Source: Terriglobales bacterium | GTDB lineage: Bacteria; Acidobacteriota; Terriglobia; Terriglobales; Acidobacteriaceae | Reading direction: 5' to 3' | DNA: 64,000 nucleotides | NCBI GenBank assembly: GCA_025934735.1 | Contig: JAICWP010000001.1 | Coordinates: 186,001 to 250,000 of the forward strand | Made by a program: the position numbers and the translations under genes | Shown: positions 7,646 to 16,791 of the stretch, one piece after another | How the letters are laid out: every line of letters starts with the position of its first letter | How positions within the stretch are numbered: position 1 is the first letter of the stretch | The notes under the pieces: generated by a model | What the model was told of the DNA's origin: nothing | The model's input: only the letters and a program-made list of their open reading frames with translations | The model's database searches: none

Positions 7646-9715
7646 ATGAGAGCAACGATGAAGTCCGCACGCGCCGCTTTTTTCGTTTTCTTCCTGCTTT
7701 CTTTCCTAATCGCTTTCGCACAGCCCGTCCCACCGGCGACCACGCATGGCATTGCCGTCGCCAACCTCGACCGCGCAGTCAAACCCGGTTACGACTTTTA
7801 TCAGTACAGCAATGGTGGTTGGCTTAAGCGCACTACCATTCCGCCCGACCGCGCCGCGGTGGGCGTGTTCAGTGAGCTTGCGGATTTGGCCAACAAGCAG
7901 ACGGTTGCGCTGATCGAAGAAGACGCCAAGTCCAAGGCGCCTGCCGGCTCGAATGCCCGCAAAATCGCCGACCTCTACAACTCCTACATGGATGAGGCCG
8001 CCATCGAGAACAAAGGCCTGGAGCCCGTGCGCCCTCATCTGCAGGCCATCGCCGCCATCAAGGACAAGCGCGAGCTGGCCCGCGCCCTGGGCGAGAGCCT
8101 ACGCGCGGACGTGGACCCGCTGAACAACACCAACTTCCATACCGCCAACCTGTTCGGAATCTGGACCGCTCCCGGCTTTGAAGATCCTGACCACTACACT
8201 CCCTACTTGCTGCAGGGCGGCTTGGTGCTCCCCGACCGCCAGTATTACCTGGATAACAGCCAGCACATGCGCGACCTTCGCGCCAAGTACCAGACGCATG
8301 TGGCCAAGATGCTGCAACTCGCCGGGTTCAACGATGCCGCGGGCCGCGCCGCCCGCATTGTGGAACTGGAACACGCCATTGCGGAGAAACACCTGAGCCT
8401 CGCCGACAATCAGGAGATACGTAAGGCCAACAATCCCTGGAGCCGGGCCGACTTCAGCGCCAAAGCCCCGGGCCTGGATTGGGCGGAGTACTTTTCCGGC
8501 GCCGGCCTCACCCAGCAGAAGAAATTCATTGTGTGGCAGCCGGCAGCGTTTACTGGCGAATCCGCCCTCGTTGCCTCCGTCCCCCTGGACACATGGAAGG
8601 ACTGGCTGGCCTATCAACTCATTGAGCAGTACTCCCCGGTGCTGCCCAAGGCGCTCGCCGACGAGCACTTTGCCCTGTTTGGTACGGCGCTTACCGGCAC
8701 CACTCAGCAGCGGCCTCGCTGGCAGCGCGGGGTCATGCTGACCAACCTTTTCCTCGGCGATGCCGTGGGGCAAATCTACGCCCAGCGTTATTTTTCTCCG
8801 CACGCTAAGGCGGAAGCACAGGCCATGGTCAGCAATCTGGTCGCTGCGTTCCGCAAACGCATTGAGGCTCTCACCTGGATGGACCCCGCCACCAAGAAGG
8901 AAGCCGAGGCAAAACTGGGCACGCTCTACGTCGGCGTCGGCTATCCCGAGAGCTGGCGCGATTATTCCAACTATGAAGTTAAGCCGGACGATGCCTTTGG
9001 CAACGTGTGGCGCGCTCTATTGTTCAAGTATCACCATGACGTGGGCCGCCTGGCGGGTCCCGTGAACCGCCACGAATGGTCTATGACGCCGCAGACGGTG
9101 AACGCCGTCAATCTTCCCCTGCAGAATGCCTTGAACTTCCCAGCCGCCATCCTGCAGCCGCCCTTTTTCGACGCCAAGGCTCCGGCAGCGGCCAACTACG
9201 GCGCCATCGGTTCGGTGATCGGCCATGAGATCAGCCACACCTTCGACACCGAAGGCAGCACCTTCGATGCCCAGGGCCGCTTGCGAAATTGGTGGACTTC
9301 CGCCGACCTGGCGCACTTCCAGAAAGTCACGGCGCAATTGGCCAAGCAGTACGATGCCTACCAGCCCTTTCCTGACCTGCACGTCAACGGGCAGCAGACG
9401 TTGGCGGAAAACATCGCTGACGTGGCCGGCATTTCTGCCGCCTATGACGGTTACCATGCTTCACTGAAAGGCAAGGCCGCGCCCGTGCAGGACGGCTTTT
9501 CCGGCGATCAGCAGTTTTTCATCGCCTTCGGCCAGAACTGGGCTTCAAAGGTGCGTCCGGCGGCGCTCCGCCAGCAAGTTTTGACCGACCCGCACGCTCC
9601 CGGGGAATATCGCGCCGCTACCGTGCGCAACATTGACGCATGGTATCCCGCTTTTAGCGTGAAGCCCGGCGAAAAGCTTTATCTTGCTCCGGATGCTAGA
9701 GTGCGCATCTGGTGA
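7646..9715 (+). CDS. Secreted M13-family zinc metallopeptidase (neprilysin/PepO-like)
   Basis: Endopeptidase acting on oligopeptides outside the cytoplasm. The ATG at 7646 follows GGAG by five bases and begins a signal peptide ending AFAQP. The zinc site is GHEISHTFDTEG near residue 527 with the third ligand in ENIADVAG about 60 residues later. The M13 block FPAAILQPPFF precedes it, and the protein ends RVRIW, a usual terminus for the family. The substrate-binding NAxY motif reads NAVN here, a small deviation. The length of 689 residues is normal for PepO-type enzymes. It is a single gene, convergent with the gene ending at 9770. Confidence 0.93.
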   Translation: MRATMKSARAAFFVFFLLSFLIAFAQPVPPATTHGIAVANLDRAVKPGYDFYQYSNGGWLKRTTIPPDRAAVGVFSELADLANKQTVALIEEDAKSKAPAGSNARKIADLYNSYMDEAAIENKGLEPVRPHLQAIAAIKDKRELARALGESLRADVDPLNNTNFHTANLFGIWTAPGFEDPDHYTPYLLQGGLVLPDRQYYLDNSQHMRDLRAKYQTHVAKMLQLAGFNDAAGRAARIVELEHAIAEKHLSLADNQEIRKANNPWSRADFSAKAPGLDWAEYFSGAGLTQQKKFIVWQPAAFTGESALVASVPLDTWKDWLAYQLIEQYSPVLPKALADEHFALFGTALTGTTQQRPRWQRGVMLTNLFLGDAVGQIYAQRYFSPHAKAEAQAMVSNLVAAFRKRIEALTWMDPATKKEAEAKLGTLYVGVGYPESWRDYSNYEVKPDDAFGNVWRALLFKYHHDVGRLAGPVNRHEWSMTPQTVNAVNLPLQNALNFPAAILQPPFFDAKAPAAANYGAIGSVIGHEISHTFDTEGSTFDAQGRLRNWWTSADLAHFQKVTAQLAKQYDAYQPFPDLHVNGQQTLAENIADVAGISAAYDGYHASLKGKAAPVQDGFSGDQQFFIAFGQNWASKVRPAALRQQVLTDPHAPGEYRAATVRNIDAWYPAFSVKPGEKLYLAPDARVRIW

Positions 9716-9769
9716 GAGCGGGCACGCTGGTGCAAATCGCCGCCGAAGGAGCAGGCGCAATGTTTCCGC

Positions 9770-10792
9770 CTACTTTGCATGACGGCCTTGGAAGTGAATT
9801 TGGCGTAAAACGAACTCCTGCGCCAGACTGGCGGCAACACGTTCAGCGGTGCTGATTGCGAAATTGGTGAACACCAGCGACGTGCCGCGATTCGATTGAG
9901 GATAGTAAAGATTCGAGATCGCGGACGATGCCAAGTCCCCGCCTAAGCTGGAGTAGTTCGGCTGCCAGTTCCCGTTGTCCCCCTTGCAGACGAACGGATG
10001 ATACAGGGCGTGCCGAACTCGCGACTTCTTTGTGCCTGTTCCCTGATAGAAGTAGCGCGGGTCCTGGTGCAAGAGCGACGGCAGGATGGCGCCTCCGATC
10101 ATGATGTCACTGACGCCGTCGGCGGCATTGGCGCCAACCCGCTTGCCGAATCCTTCAGCTCCCTGACCATAGTCGGGCGTATCCCCGGCTTGCTGGACTG
10201 CAGAAAGAAACGCGACCCCGGTAGCAGTGATTGGATCCGTGGCAACTTTGAGCGCCAGCTTAAATTTCAGCTTAGCGGTCAGCGGAGCAGGGTCTGGGTC
10301 ATAGACGACATAAAAGTTCGGAATGATGCCGAAGACGCGCTGTGTTTCCTCGACCTTCACCTGTTCGGTCGCAACCTCTTCCGAGGTCTGGGTCACATTC
10401 ACCGTGGTGCGTGCCAGCTCAATCTGCAGTCGAATATCCGCCAGGATTTTGAACTGGCTGGGCTCAAGAGTTACAGGCGGGGAACTCCACTCTGAAAATC
10501 CCGCAGCACTGATTTTGACGTGATAAGGGATGCCGGGTTTAACGTCATGAAACTCGAAATATCCATTGTCGTTTGCGGCCATTGTGCGGTGGTCACCTGC
10601 GTCAGTGCCCTCAAGGACGACAGTAGCGCCGGGAACTGTGTCGCCGTTCACATCCGTTGCCGTACCAACAATACTTCCGAGTTTTACTTCGGGCGTGCCG
10701 GTATCCTGGGCGTGAATGGGTGCGGACCATACCAGGATCCATCCCAGTACAACCGCCAGGCAGATACGGAATCGTTGTGTATGTAACTTCAT
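9770..10792 (-). CDS. Secreted carboxypeptidase-regulatory-like domain protein
   Basis: A 340-residue exported protein. A signal peptide (about 1-29, ending PIHAQ) is followed by a prealbumin-like regulatory domain (about residues 38-115: GTATDVNGDTVPGATVVLEG, NGYFEFHDVKPGIPYHV). The rest is a conserved-looking alpha-helical region with GVSDIMIGGAILPSLLHQDPRYFYQG and a C-terminal helical stretch, a combination I associate with acidobacterial secreted proteins of unknown role. The start at 10792 follows GAAGAG and gives the signal peptide; an upstream in-frame start at 10873 was not used. No TonB-dependent receptor barrel is attached. Function is unknown. Confidence 0.65.
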   Translation of the reverse strand: MKLHTQRFRICLAVVLGWILVWSAPIHAQDTGTPEVKLGSIVGTATDVNGDTVPGATVVLEGTDAGDHRTMAANDNGYFEFHDVKPGIPYHVKISAAGFSEWSSPPVTLEPSQFKILADIRLQIELARTTVNVTQTSEEVATEQVKVEETQRVFGIIPNFYVVYDPDPAPLTAKLKFKLALKVATDPITATGVAFLSAVQQAGDTPDYGQGAEGFGKRVGANAADGVSDIMIGGAILPSLLHQDPRYFYQGTGTKKSRVRHALYHPFVCKGDNGNWQPNYSSLGGDLASSAISNLYYPQSNRGTSLVFTNFAISTAERVAASLAQEFVLRQIHFQGRHAK

Positions 10793-10989
10793 CTCTTCGT
10801 TCCCATGAACTTCGCTGGTTTGTTGTGCCTGATTGCAGATTGGCACACGCCACCCGGACCCCGCGAGAGGCATTATCGAGCTTCATAATGAGTTCTTAGG
10901 GTTCGACGAGCAAGGTTACGCACGTCTTAAGCCGTGCGATGGGACGGAGACAATTGCTCGGAACCCGACGAGAGAAAGGAGGAGAATGG

Positions 10990-11063
10990 TCGGGGCGATC
11001 GGATTTGAACCGATGACCCCCTGCGCCCAAGGCAGGTGCGCTACCAGGCTGCGCTACGCCCCG
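10990..11063 (-). tRNA. tRNA-Pro (anticodon UGG)
   Basis: On the minus strand the sequence folds as a complete cloverleaf: acceptor CGGGGCG/CGCCCCG with discriminator A, anticodon stem CCTGC/GCAGG enclosing a loop with anticodon TGG, and a T-arm with GGTTCAAATCC. The length is 74 nt and CCA is not encoded. It lies in the divergent gap between the regulatory-like-domain gene and the 2H phosphoesterase. Confidence 0.97.
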
Positions 11064-11174
11064 ACGAAACCGCGGCCCAGAGGGGGCCTGCACGGCGATT
11101 ATAAATGATCGCCGGTGCACGTCTGCTCCCGTCACCGCCTCGCTTCGACGCGGGGCGTATAATTCTTTCCAACC

Positions 11175-11729
11175 ATGCCGCCTGTGCACTACGCATTGGT
11201 CGCCTACGTGAAAGCGCCCGTGGGGGAATTTGTGGAGCGCCTGCGCGGCGAACTCCATCCCGCTCTCTCCCACCTGCCAGCCCATCTCACAGTCTTGCCC
11301 CCCCGCCCACTGCAGGGCAGCGAAGATGAAGCGCGCCAGGTGGTGGAGCGTATTTGCCGCAACGCCAGTCCCTTTGAGGTGGTCATGGGCGAGGTGGAGA
11401 CATTTATCCCCGTAACGCCCACGGTATTCATCCGCGTGGCCCATGCGGCCTACCGTCTGCGCGAGCTGCACGACCAGCTGAATATCCAGGCGTTGCAGGC
11501 GGAAGAGCCCTGGCCCTACATGCCCCATCTCACCATCGTCAAGGTGGGCACGCCGGAGGAGGCTAACAATGCCTTCCAGGTGGCCGAGCAGCGCTGGTCC
11601 CAATACCAGGGCAGCCGCCGTGTGCTCATCGAAGAGCTTACCTTCGTTCGGGAAGCCCCGGGCGAAACTTGGGAAGACCTGGCGCCTGTGCCCCTAGGTG
11701 GCAGCCTGGCGGTCAAACGCGGCCGCTGA
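11175..11729 (+). CDS. 2H phosphoesterase superfamily protein (2'-5' RNA ligase/LigT-like)
   Basis: A 184-residue protein with the two HxTx motifs that define the 2H superfamily: HLTVLPP near residue 37 and HLTIVKV near residue 118. Family members hydrolyse 2',3'-cyclic phosphodiesters or ligate 2'-5' RNA ends; the physiological substrate of most bacterial members is not known and cannot be inferred here. The spacing and length are normal. The ATG at 11175 lacks a strong ribosome-binding site. Its neighbours (tRNA-Pro upstream, nucleotide-sugar-dehydrogenase-like gene downstream) do not point to a pathway. Confidence 0.8.
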   Translation: MPPVHYALVAYVKAPVGEFVERLRGELHPALSHLPAHLTVLPPRPLQGSEDEARQVVERICRNASPFEVVMGEVETFIPVTPTVFIRVAHAAYRLRELHDQLNIQALQAEEPWPYMPHLTIVKVGTPEEANNAFQVAEQRWSQYQGSRRVLIEELTFVREAPGETWEDLAPVPLGGSLAVKRGR

Positions 11730-11958
11730 ACCTTGTTTCATAGCCCAGACGGTGGCCCTGCCTGCTCCATGCTGGCTCCGCCCCTTTCGGAAACCATTCT
11801 CCACCGGGAACCTCATTACCTAAGTTTTTCTGGTACACGTCCCCATGGTGCCCTTGCCACTACCCTCTGTGAGCTGTACATAAGGGGTGGGGTGTGCGGG
11901 CCGGTGAGGGCCGTGGCGTCGGCGTCCCGCCAACGCTAACTCTTGGAGCGAGTAGGGG

Positions 11959-13230
11959 ATGCTACCCATTGGGGTGTACGGCTCGGGATTTCTGGGAACA
12001 GTAATTTCCGCCTGTCTCGCCGATTTTGGCACTCCCGTTTTCTGCTGTGACCAGGATTCCGACCTCCTCCGGGCGCGCGCCAGCGGCGAGGTTCCCTTTC
12101 ACGAAAAAGATCTGCAGGAAGTGATTCGCCGCAACGTTCGCGTGGGCCGCCTGGTCTATTCCACCGACCTGCAGAAGCTGGTGCCCAATGCCCAGTTCAT
12201 GTTCCTGGCCCAGGATTCGGCCGTCGAAATTGACGAGTTGGCGGTGAGCCTCGCCCGCCTAATGGCCAAAGACACCATATTGATTCTGGCTACCCCGGTG
12301 GCGGTGGGCACGGCCAGCCGCATCGAGCGCAAGCTCAAGGATCACAAGCTGCATATCAACGTGGTTTCGCAACCTACTTTTCTTACCGATGGCTGCGCCG
12401 TGGAAGATTTCAACTGGCCGGAGCGCATCATTTTGGGCACGACTTCGGAAGCGGTGGTGAAGGCCATGAAGCAGATGTACCGCCCTCTGGTGATGCGCGG
12501 CGTGCCCGTGGTCAATATGAGTTTTGAAAGCGCGGAACTGGTGCGCCAGGCCACCACCGCTTTCCTCGCCGCCAAGATTTCATTCATCAACGAACTAGCG
12601 GGGCTGTGCGAGCGCGTGAAAGCCGATGCCATGGACGTCGGCCTGGGCCTGGGCTTAGACAAGAAGAAAATCGGCCCGCGCTGCCTGCAGCCGGGCTCGG
12701 TGTTTGCCGGGCCATTTGCCGAAGCCGACATGGAATCGCTGGCCGAGTTGGCGCGCCAGAACAATGTTTCCCTCCGTATTCTGGAGGCCGCCCGCGAGGT
12801 GAACCGCACGGTTACCGATTCGCTGGTGGATAAGATCACGAATGCCGTGGACCCGGTGGCAGGCAAGGAAGTAGGCATGCTGGGCCTGGCCTTCAAGCCC
12901 AATACCAACTCGGTGGTTGGTTCCTCTTCTCTGTGCCTGGCGCGCAGTCTTCTCTCCAAGGGCGCCAAGGTGCGGGCTTACGATCCGGTAGCCAATTCCC
13001 AGGCCAAGGCGGAACTGGAAGCGGTGCGCTATTGCGATTCCGCCTACGCCGCGGCCGAAGGCGTGGACGCGCTGGTGGTGGGCACCGGCTGGCCCGAGTT
13101 TCGCGACCTTGATTTTGCCCGCATCAAGCGCCTGCTCAAGCGCCCTATCATCGTGGACACGAAGAACCTGCTCGATGGCCCTAGCCTGCGGCAAATGGGC
13201 TTCCAGTACATCGGCGTAGGCCGCCGCTAA
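11959..13230 (+). CDS. UDP-glucose/GDP-mannose dehydrogenase homologue with lost catalytic residues
   Basis: A 423-residue protein with the whole UGD architecture: N-terminal NAD fold (GVYGSGFLGTVISA), central AELVRQATTAFLAAKISFINE helix, FLTDGCAVEDFNWPERIILG block and C-terminal domain (GLAFKPNTNSVVGSSSL). However, the residues that perform catalysis in this family are changed. The Lys/Asn pair of the K-Y-x-x-N motif is Arg196 and Thr200, and the nucleophilic Cys of GGSCFPKD is replaced in PGSVFAGPFAEAD (about Phe253), with the following Lys also gone. A four-electron oxidation of UDP-sugar by the usual mechanism is therefore unlikely; a binding/regulatory role or a different dehydrogenation is possible. 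The start is an ATG right after AGGGG. Confidence 0.8.
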   Translation: MLPIGVYGSGFLGTVISACLADFGTPVFCCDQDSDLLRARASGEVPFHEKDLQEVIRRNVRVGRLVYSTDLQKLVPNAQFMFLAQDSAVEIDELAVSLARLMAKDTILILATPVAVGTASRIERKLKDHKLHINVVSQPTFLTDGCAVEDFNWPERIILGTTSEAVVKAMKQMYRPLVMRGVPVVNMSFESAELVRQATTAFLAAKISFINELAGLCERVKADAMDVGLGLGLDKKKIGPRCLQPGSVFAGPFAEADMESLAELARQNNVSLRILEAAREVNRTVTDSLVDKITNAVDPVAGKEVGMLGLAFKPNTNSVVGSSSLCLARSLLSKGAKVRAYDPVANSQAKAELEAVRYCDSAYAAAEGVDALVVGTGWPEFRDLDFARIKRLLKRPIIVDTKNLLDGPSLRQMGFQYIGVGRR

Positions 13231-13435
13231 CCTATCCAATCCTTGCATCCCAGACCAGCCCCCCCGCAATGCTGCGCCGTTAAAGCCCAAGACGGAAGTC
13301 CTGGGTCAGCTTCGACAGGAGAGCCCAGTAGGAAATCGGCTTACCTTACGTTGCCCTTCGCCTGGGATGCCTCAGCCGTAAATGTCATGACGTTGTTTCG
13401 CTTCGGACGAAATTCTCGGGCTGTATTGTCGCCGT

Positions 13436-14482
13436 TTACGCGGTGCGTGGCAGCCAGTCCTCGAGGATGTCGTAGATTTTATCCAGGCGATGACCCCGGA
13501 GCGCGGCATAGATGGCGCCCGCGGCTCCGGCCATTCCGGCGAGGCCGAGCAGGAGGCGGCGGGAGTCCAGCCACCATTCCACGCTGTAGTCCCGCGCTCG
13601 GCGGTCGAAACTGCCGTGGGCTCCGTGGTCGCCGGGGACGGGTTCCCACAGATTATTCGGTCGGTTCGGATCCTCGCGGCCATCGTGCTGCTGCGCGTCG
13701 TATCCGTTGCGCGCCAGGTATTGGTCGAGCAGGCCAGGTGCCAACTTGTTACCCACAATCGCCTGCACGGTGGAGTGGCCGACGTAGTATTCGCGCCGCT
13801 GGGGATGATGAGCGGCGTAATAGATGGCGCGAGCCGCCACTTCCGGTTGAAAGATTGGGGGCACGGGCTGCGCTTTGCGCGGCAGCCGGCTCTTGACCCA
13901 CCCGAACTGGGGTGTGTTCAACGCCGGCATCTGCACCATGGTAGTGCGAACCTTGCTTTTGTCATGCAGCAGTTCGGTGCGCAACGAAGCATGGAAGCCG
14001 AGTACCGCGTGCTTGGCGGCGCAGTACGCGGCCTGCAGAGGGATGCTGCGGTATGCCAGCGCAGAGCCCACGTGCACAATGGTGCCGCGGTCGCGCGGTA
14101 GCATGCGTTTCAGGGCAGAAAGCGTGCCATTAACGTAACCGAGGTAGGTGACCTCGGTGACGCGCTTGAATTCTTCGGCCGTCATTTTCTTAATGGGCGA
14201 GAAGACGGAGGCCATGGCATCGTTGATCCAGATATCAATGGGCCCCAGCTTGGCTTCGACGCGCGCGGCCGCCTTTTCTACCTGCTCGGCATCGGCGACG
14301 TCCGTAGGCAGGACCAGGGCCTTGCCGCCCTCGGCTTCCACTTCGCGGCGGGCGCCTTCCAGTCCATCGTGCCCGCGGGCGATGAGTCCGATCCAGGCGC
14401 CGTGTTTGGCGAACTCGCGAACGGTGGCCCGTCCGAGTCCTGCGGAGGCTCCGGTAATAACAACTACTTCGTGTTTGGACAT
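13436..14482 (-). CDS. SDR-family oxidoreductase with C-terminal membrane helix
   Basis: NAD(P)-dependent short-chain dehydrogenase. The cofactor motif is GASAGLGRA (residues 11-19) and the active site is Ser140, Tyr153 and Lys157 (YCAAK). Beyond the normal 250-residue SDR fold it has about 90 extra residues: a charged linker (DGREDPNRPNNLWEP), then one hydrophobic helix near 310-328 and a short charged tail. The extension probably tethers the enzyme to the membrane. The loop usually written NAG reads NDA. The substrate cannot be deduced. It lies downstream of the ThDP enzyme on the same strand, separated by about 200 bp containing palindromic repeats, so co-transcription is uncertain. Confidence 0.82.
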   Translation of the reverse strand: MSKHEVVVITGASAGLGRATVREFAKHGAWIGLIARGHDGLEGARREVEAEGGKALVLPTDVADAEQVEKAAARVEAKLGPIDIWINDAMASVFSPIKKMTAEEFKRVTEVTYLGYVNGTLSALKRMLPRDRGTIVHVGSALAYRSIPLQAAYCAAKHAVLGFHASLRTELLHDKSKVRTTMVQMPALNTPQFGWVKSRLPRKAQPVPPIFQPEVAARAIYYAAHHPQRREYYVGHSTVQAIVGNKLAPGLLDQYLARNGYDAQQHDGREDPNRPNNLWEPVPGDHGAHGSFDRRARDYSVEWWLDSRRLLLGLAGMAGAAGAIYAALRGHRLDKIYDILEDWLPRTA

Positions 14483-14497
14483 ATAGTCTTAGTCTCA

Positions 14498-14612
14498 AGG
14501 GGCTAAAGCCCCGGTGTATTTATGCGTGAAGGTTCCCCGGGCTGAAGCCCGGGGCTTCCACGAAACTGCGTCGCTTCTCGTGCCAGGGCTAAAGCCCGGG
14601 GCTTCCACGGCG
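14498..14612. repeat. Cluster of three REP-like palindromic repeats
   Basis: Three copies of a short palindromic module lie in the gap between the ThDP enzyme and the SDR. They are GGGGCTAAAGCCCC at 14499-14512, CCCCGGGCTGAAGCCCGGGG at 14535-14554 and AGGGCTAAAGCCCGGGG at about 14585-14601; the last two are each followed by CTTCCACG. Each can form a hairpin with a TAAA or TGAA loop. Repeats of this kind are scattered through many acidobacterial genomes. They could act as transcript ends or as REP elements; no T-run follows them. Confidence 0.7.
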
Positions 14613-14685
14613 GTGCGTTGCTTCTGTTTCCAAGTCGTCACGCTAAAGGCGTGCGCAACATGCGCTCGGGATTGCCTACAATGGC

Positions 14686-16434
14686 CTACACCATCTCCCG
14701 CACCTTGTCGGAAGCCACGGTGAGCGCGATCTTCTTGCGGTTGGGCTCGCCGCGGGCCAGGGACTCGGCAAAGTGCAGCGCCTGTTCGGCCTTGACTTTG
14801 CCGGGCATCGGCGGCTCCAGCGGATCCACCACGGCCTGCAGAATCGCCGGTCCGGGCGCATTCAGAAACGCGTCAATGGTGTCGCCACACTCCTTGGGAT
14901 CATCCACTGTGAACCCCACGCCGCCACAGGCGTGCGCGAACTCGGCAAAGTCTATGGGGTGCAGCTGGACTCCATACTCGGGGTTGCCCAGAAACACCAT
15001 CTGCTCCCACTTGATCTGGCCCAGCGTGTCATTCTTGATGATGACGACCTTGATGGGCAGCTTGTATTTCACCGCGGTCACGAAGTCAGCCATCAGCATG
15101 GAGAAACCGCCATCGCCGACAAACGCGACACACTGGCGGTTCGGATAGGCGACCTGCGCCGCGAGCGTGTAGGGCAGGCCGGGCGCCATGGTCGCCAGAG
15201 TGCCGGACAGGCTGTGCATTTGTCCTTTGCGGGCGGGAATGTGCCGCGCCCACCAGGTGGCAATGGTGCCGCTATCGCAACTGACAATCGCGTCGTCACG
15301 CAAGCGCTTGCCCAGTTCCCATGCAGGAACCTGCGGCTTCATGGGCTTGTCCATGCGCGTGGCCTGTTTCTCCATGCGCTCCCACCAGTCCTTCATGCCA
15401 GCCTGCGCCATCTTCAGGAAGCCGCGGTCCTCTGTGCGCTTTAAAAGCGGTATCAGGTGCTGCAGCACGGTCTTACTGTCACCCACCAAGCCGACATCCA
15501 CGGGATACCGTAATGCGATGCGCTTGGGGTCAATATCAATTTGCACGCCCTTGGCCTGCCCAGGTTTGGGCAGGAATTCGAGGTAGGGAAAGGAAGTGCC
15601 CACCATCAACAGGGTGTCGCAGTCTTCCATGATTTCCTGGGACGGCGCCGTGCCCAGCAGTCCGACAGGCCCAGTGGTGTAGGGGCTGTCATCCGGAATA
15701 ACCGATTTGCCCAGCAACGGTTTGGCGATAGGCGCGGCGAGCAGTTCAGCGACCTGCTCCAGCAATTCGCCGGCACCGAGGGCTCCGCGCCCGGCCAGGA
15801 TGGCGACCTTCTTACCCTGGTTGAGAATCTCAGCCGCACGCTGCAGTTCGCTTTCTGCCGGTACCTTGTAGCTCTGCGTACGCACCGCGTTGGTGAAGTT
15901 GGCGAGGTTGCGCTTGGAACGGTCCCAGCTGTGTACCTTTTCTTCCTGGAAATCCACCGGAATGGTGATATGGGCCACGCCGCGATAGGCCAGCGCGGTG
16001 CGGCAGGCCAGGTCCATCACATTTTGTACGTGGGTGGGTCCCATGACGCGCTCGTTATAAACGCACACGTCCATGAACAGCTTGTCGGTTTCGACATCCT
16101 GCTGCGTGAAGGTTCCGATCAGGTCGTGGTACTGCATGCCAGTGATAGCGAGCACGGGCTGGCCGTCGAGGCGCGCATCATAGAGGCCGTTCAGCAGGTG
16201 AATGGCGCCCGGTCCTGACGTGGCCAGGCACACACCCAGCCTCCCGGTGTATTTGGCGTAGCCGCAGGCCATGAAGGCGGCGGTCTCTTCGTGGCGCACT
16301 TGCAGGAACCGGATCTTGTCCTGGTGGGTGCGCAGGGCCTCCATGATTCCGTTAATGCCGTCTCCCGGCAGCCCAAACACCACTTCTACTCCCCAATCAA
16401 TCAAGCACTCGACGAGCACATCAGACGCGGTCAT
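14686..16434 (-). CDS. ThDP-dependent pyruvate oxidase / quinone-dependent pyruvate dehydrogenase-like enzyme
   Basis: A 582-residue member of the acetolactate synthase/pyruvate oxidase family. The catalytic Glu is in VRHEETAAFMA (about residue 49), and the Mg-ThDP motif runs GDGGFSMLMADF to KNDTLG (about 437-470). The central domain carries the FAD-binding-type fold (ILAGRGALGAGELLEQVAELL, DIDPKRIA). Overall it reads like PoxB or a bacterial pyruvate oxidase, oxidatively decarboxylating pyruvate to acetate or acetyl phosphate. The C-terminal tail is short (VASDKVREMV), and a PoxB-like lipid-binding peptide is not evident. The ATG follows GGGAG by six bases. It is divergent from the enolase-superfamily gene; a sugar-acid lyase of the same fold is an alternative. 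Confidence 0.82.
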   Translation of the reverse strand: MTASDVLVECLIDWGVEVVFGLPGDGINGIMEALRTHQDKIRFLQVRHEETAAFMACGYAKYTGRLGVCLATSGPGAIHLLNGLYDARLDGQPVLAITGMQYHDLIGTFTQQDVETDKLFMDVCVYNERVMGPTHVQNVMDLACRTALAYRGVAHITIPVDFQEEKVHSWDRSKRNLANFTNAVRTQSYKVPAESELQRAAEILNQGKKVAILAGRGALGAGELLEQVAELLAAPIAKPLLGKSVIPDDSPYTTGPVGLLGTAPSQEIMEDCDTLLMVGTSFPYLEFLPKPGQAKGVQIDIDPKRIALRYPVDVGLVGDSKTVLQHLIPLLKRTEDRGFLKMAQAGMKDWWERMEKQATRMDKPMKPQVPAWELGKRLRDDAIVSCDSGTIATWWARHIPARKGQMHSLSGTLATMAPGLPYTLAAQVAYPNRQCVAFVGDGGFSMLMADFVTAVKYKLPIKVVIIKNDTLGQIKWEQMVFLGNPEYGVQLHPIDFAEFAHACGGVGFTVDDPKECGDTIDAFLNAPGPAILQAVVDPLEPPMPGKVKAEQALHFAESLARGEPNRKKIALTVASDKVREMV

Positions 16435-16540
16435 GAGAGACTCCCTTTTCTATGCAGGACGCTAAGAAGCTGAGGCTATGAGACATCCGCCACCCGCGGA
16501 CCTGGGTCGCAAACCTAATAGATACGATGCGCCAATAGGG

Positions 16541-16760
16541 ATGGGCTGTTTGCCGCCGATGGGGGGAGAACCAGAGCTGCCGCGGATACCGCCTTTATTG
16601 CCGCGGACAGCGCCTTTAGAGGGTGGGGCGTAAGTTGTTGATTTCTGCTACGGGGCTCCGAGACTCACAAGAATCATCGCTCCACGATGAAAACCTATTG
16701 TTTCGCCAGGCTAACCTCCTCACCTGCCTTTGACATCCACTGTTAATGGGCTGTTTGCCG
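16541..16760. repeat. Intergenic gap with short direct repeats
   Basis: The 357-bp divergent gap between the ThDP enzyme and the enolase-superfamily gene has no convincing coding sequence. It contains ATGGGCTGTTTGCCG twice (16541-16555 and 16746-16760, the second copy about 30 bp before the enolase-superfamily start). It also contains a 21-bp tandem pair beginning GCCGCGGA at 16579 and 16600. The repeats could be operator sites for one or both divergent genes, but nothing else supports that. Confidence 0.4.
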
Positions 16761-16791
16761 AAGCAGCATCTTCGCCGCCAGCCCACCCCAC

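Noticed and set aside
10190-10870. Small plus-strand frames opposite the regulatory-like-domain gene
   Set aside because: They lie antisense to a gene with signal peptide and domain structure and have no features of their own.
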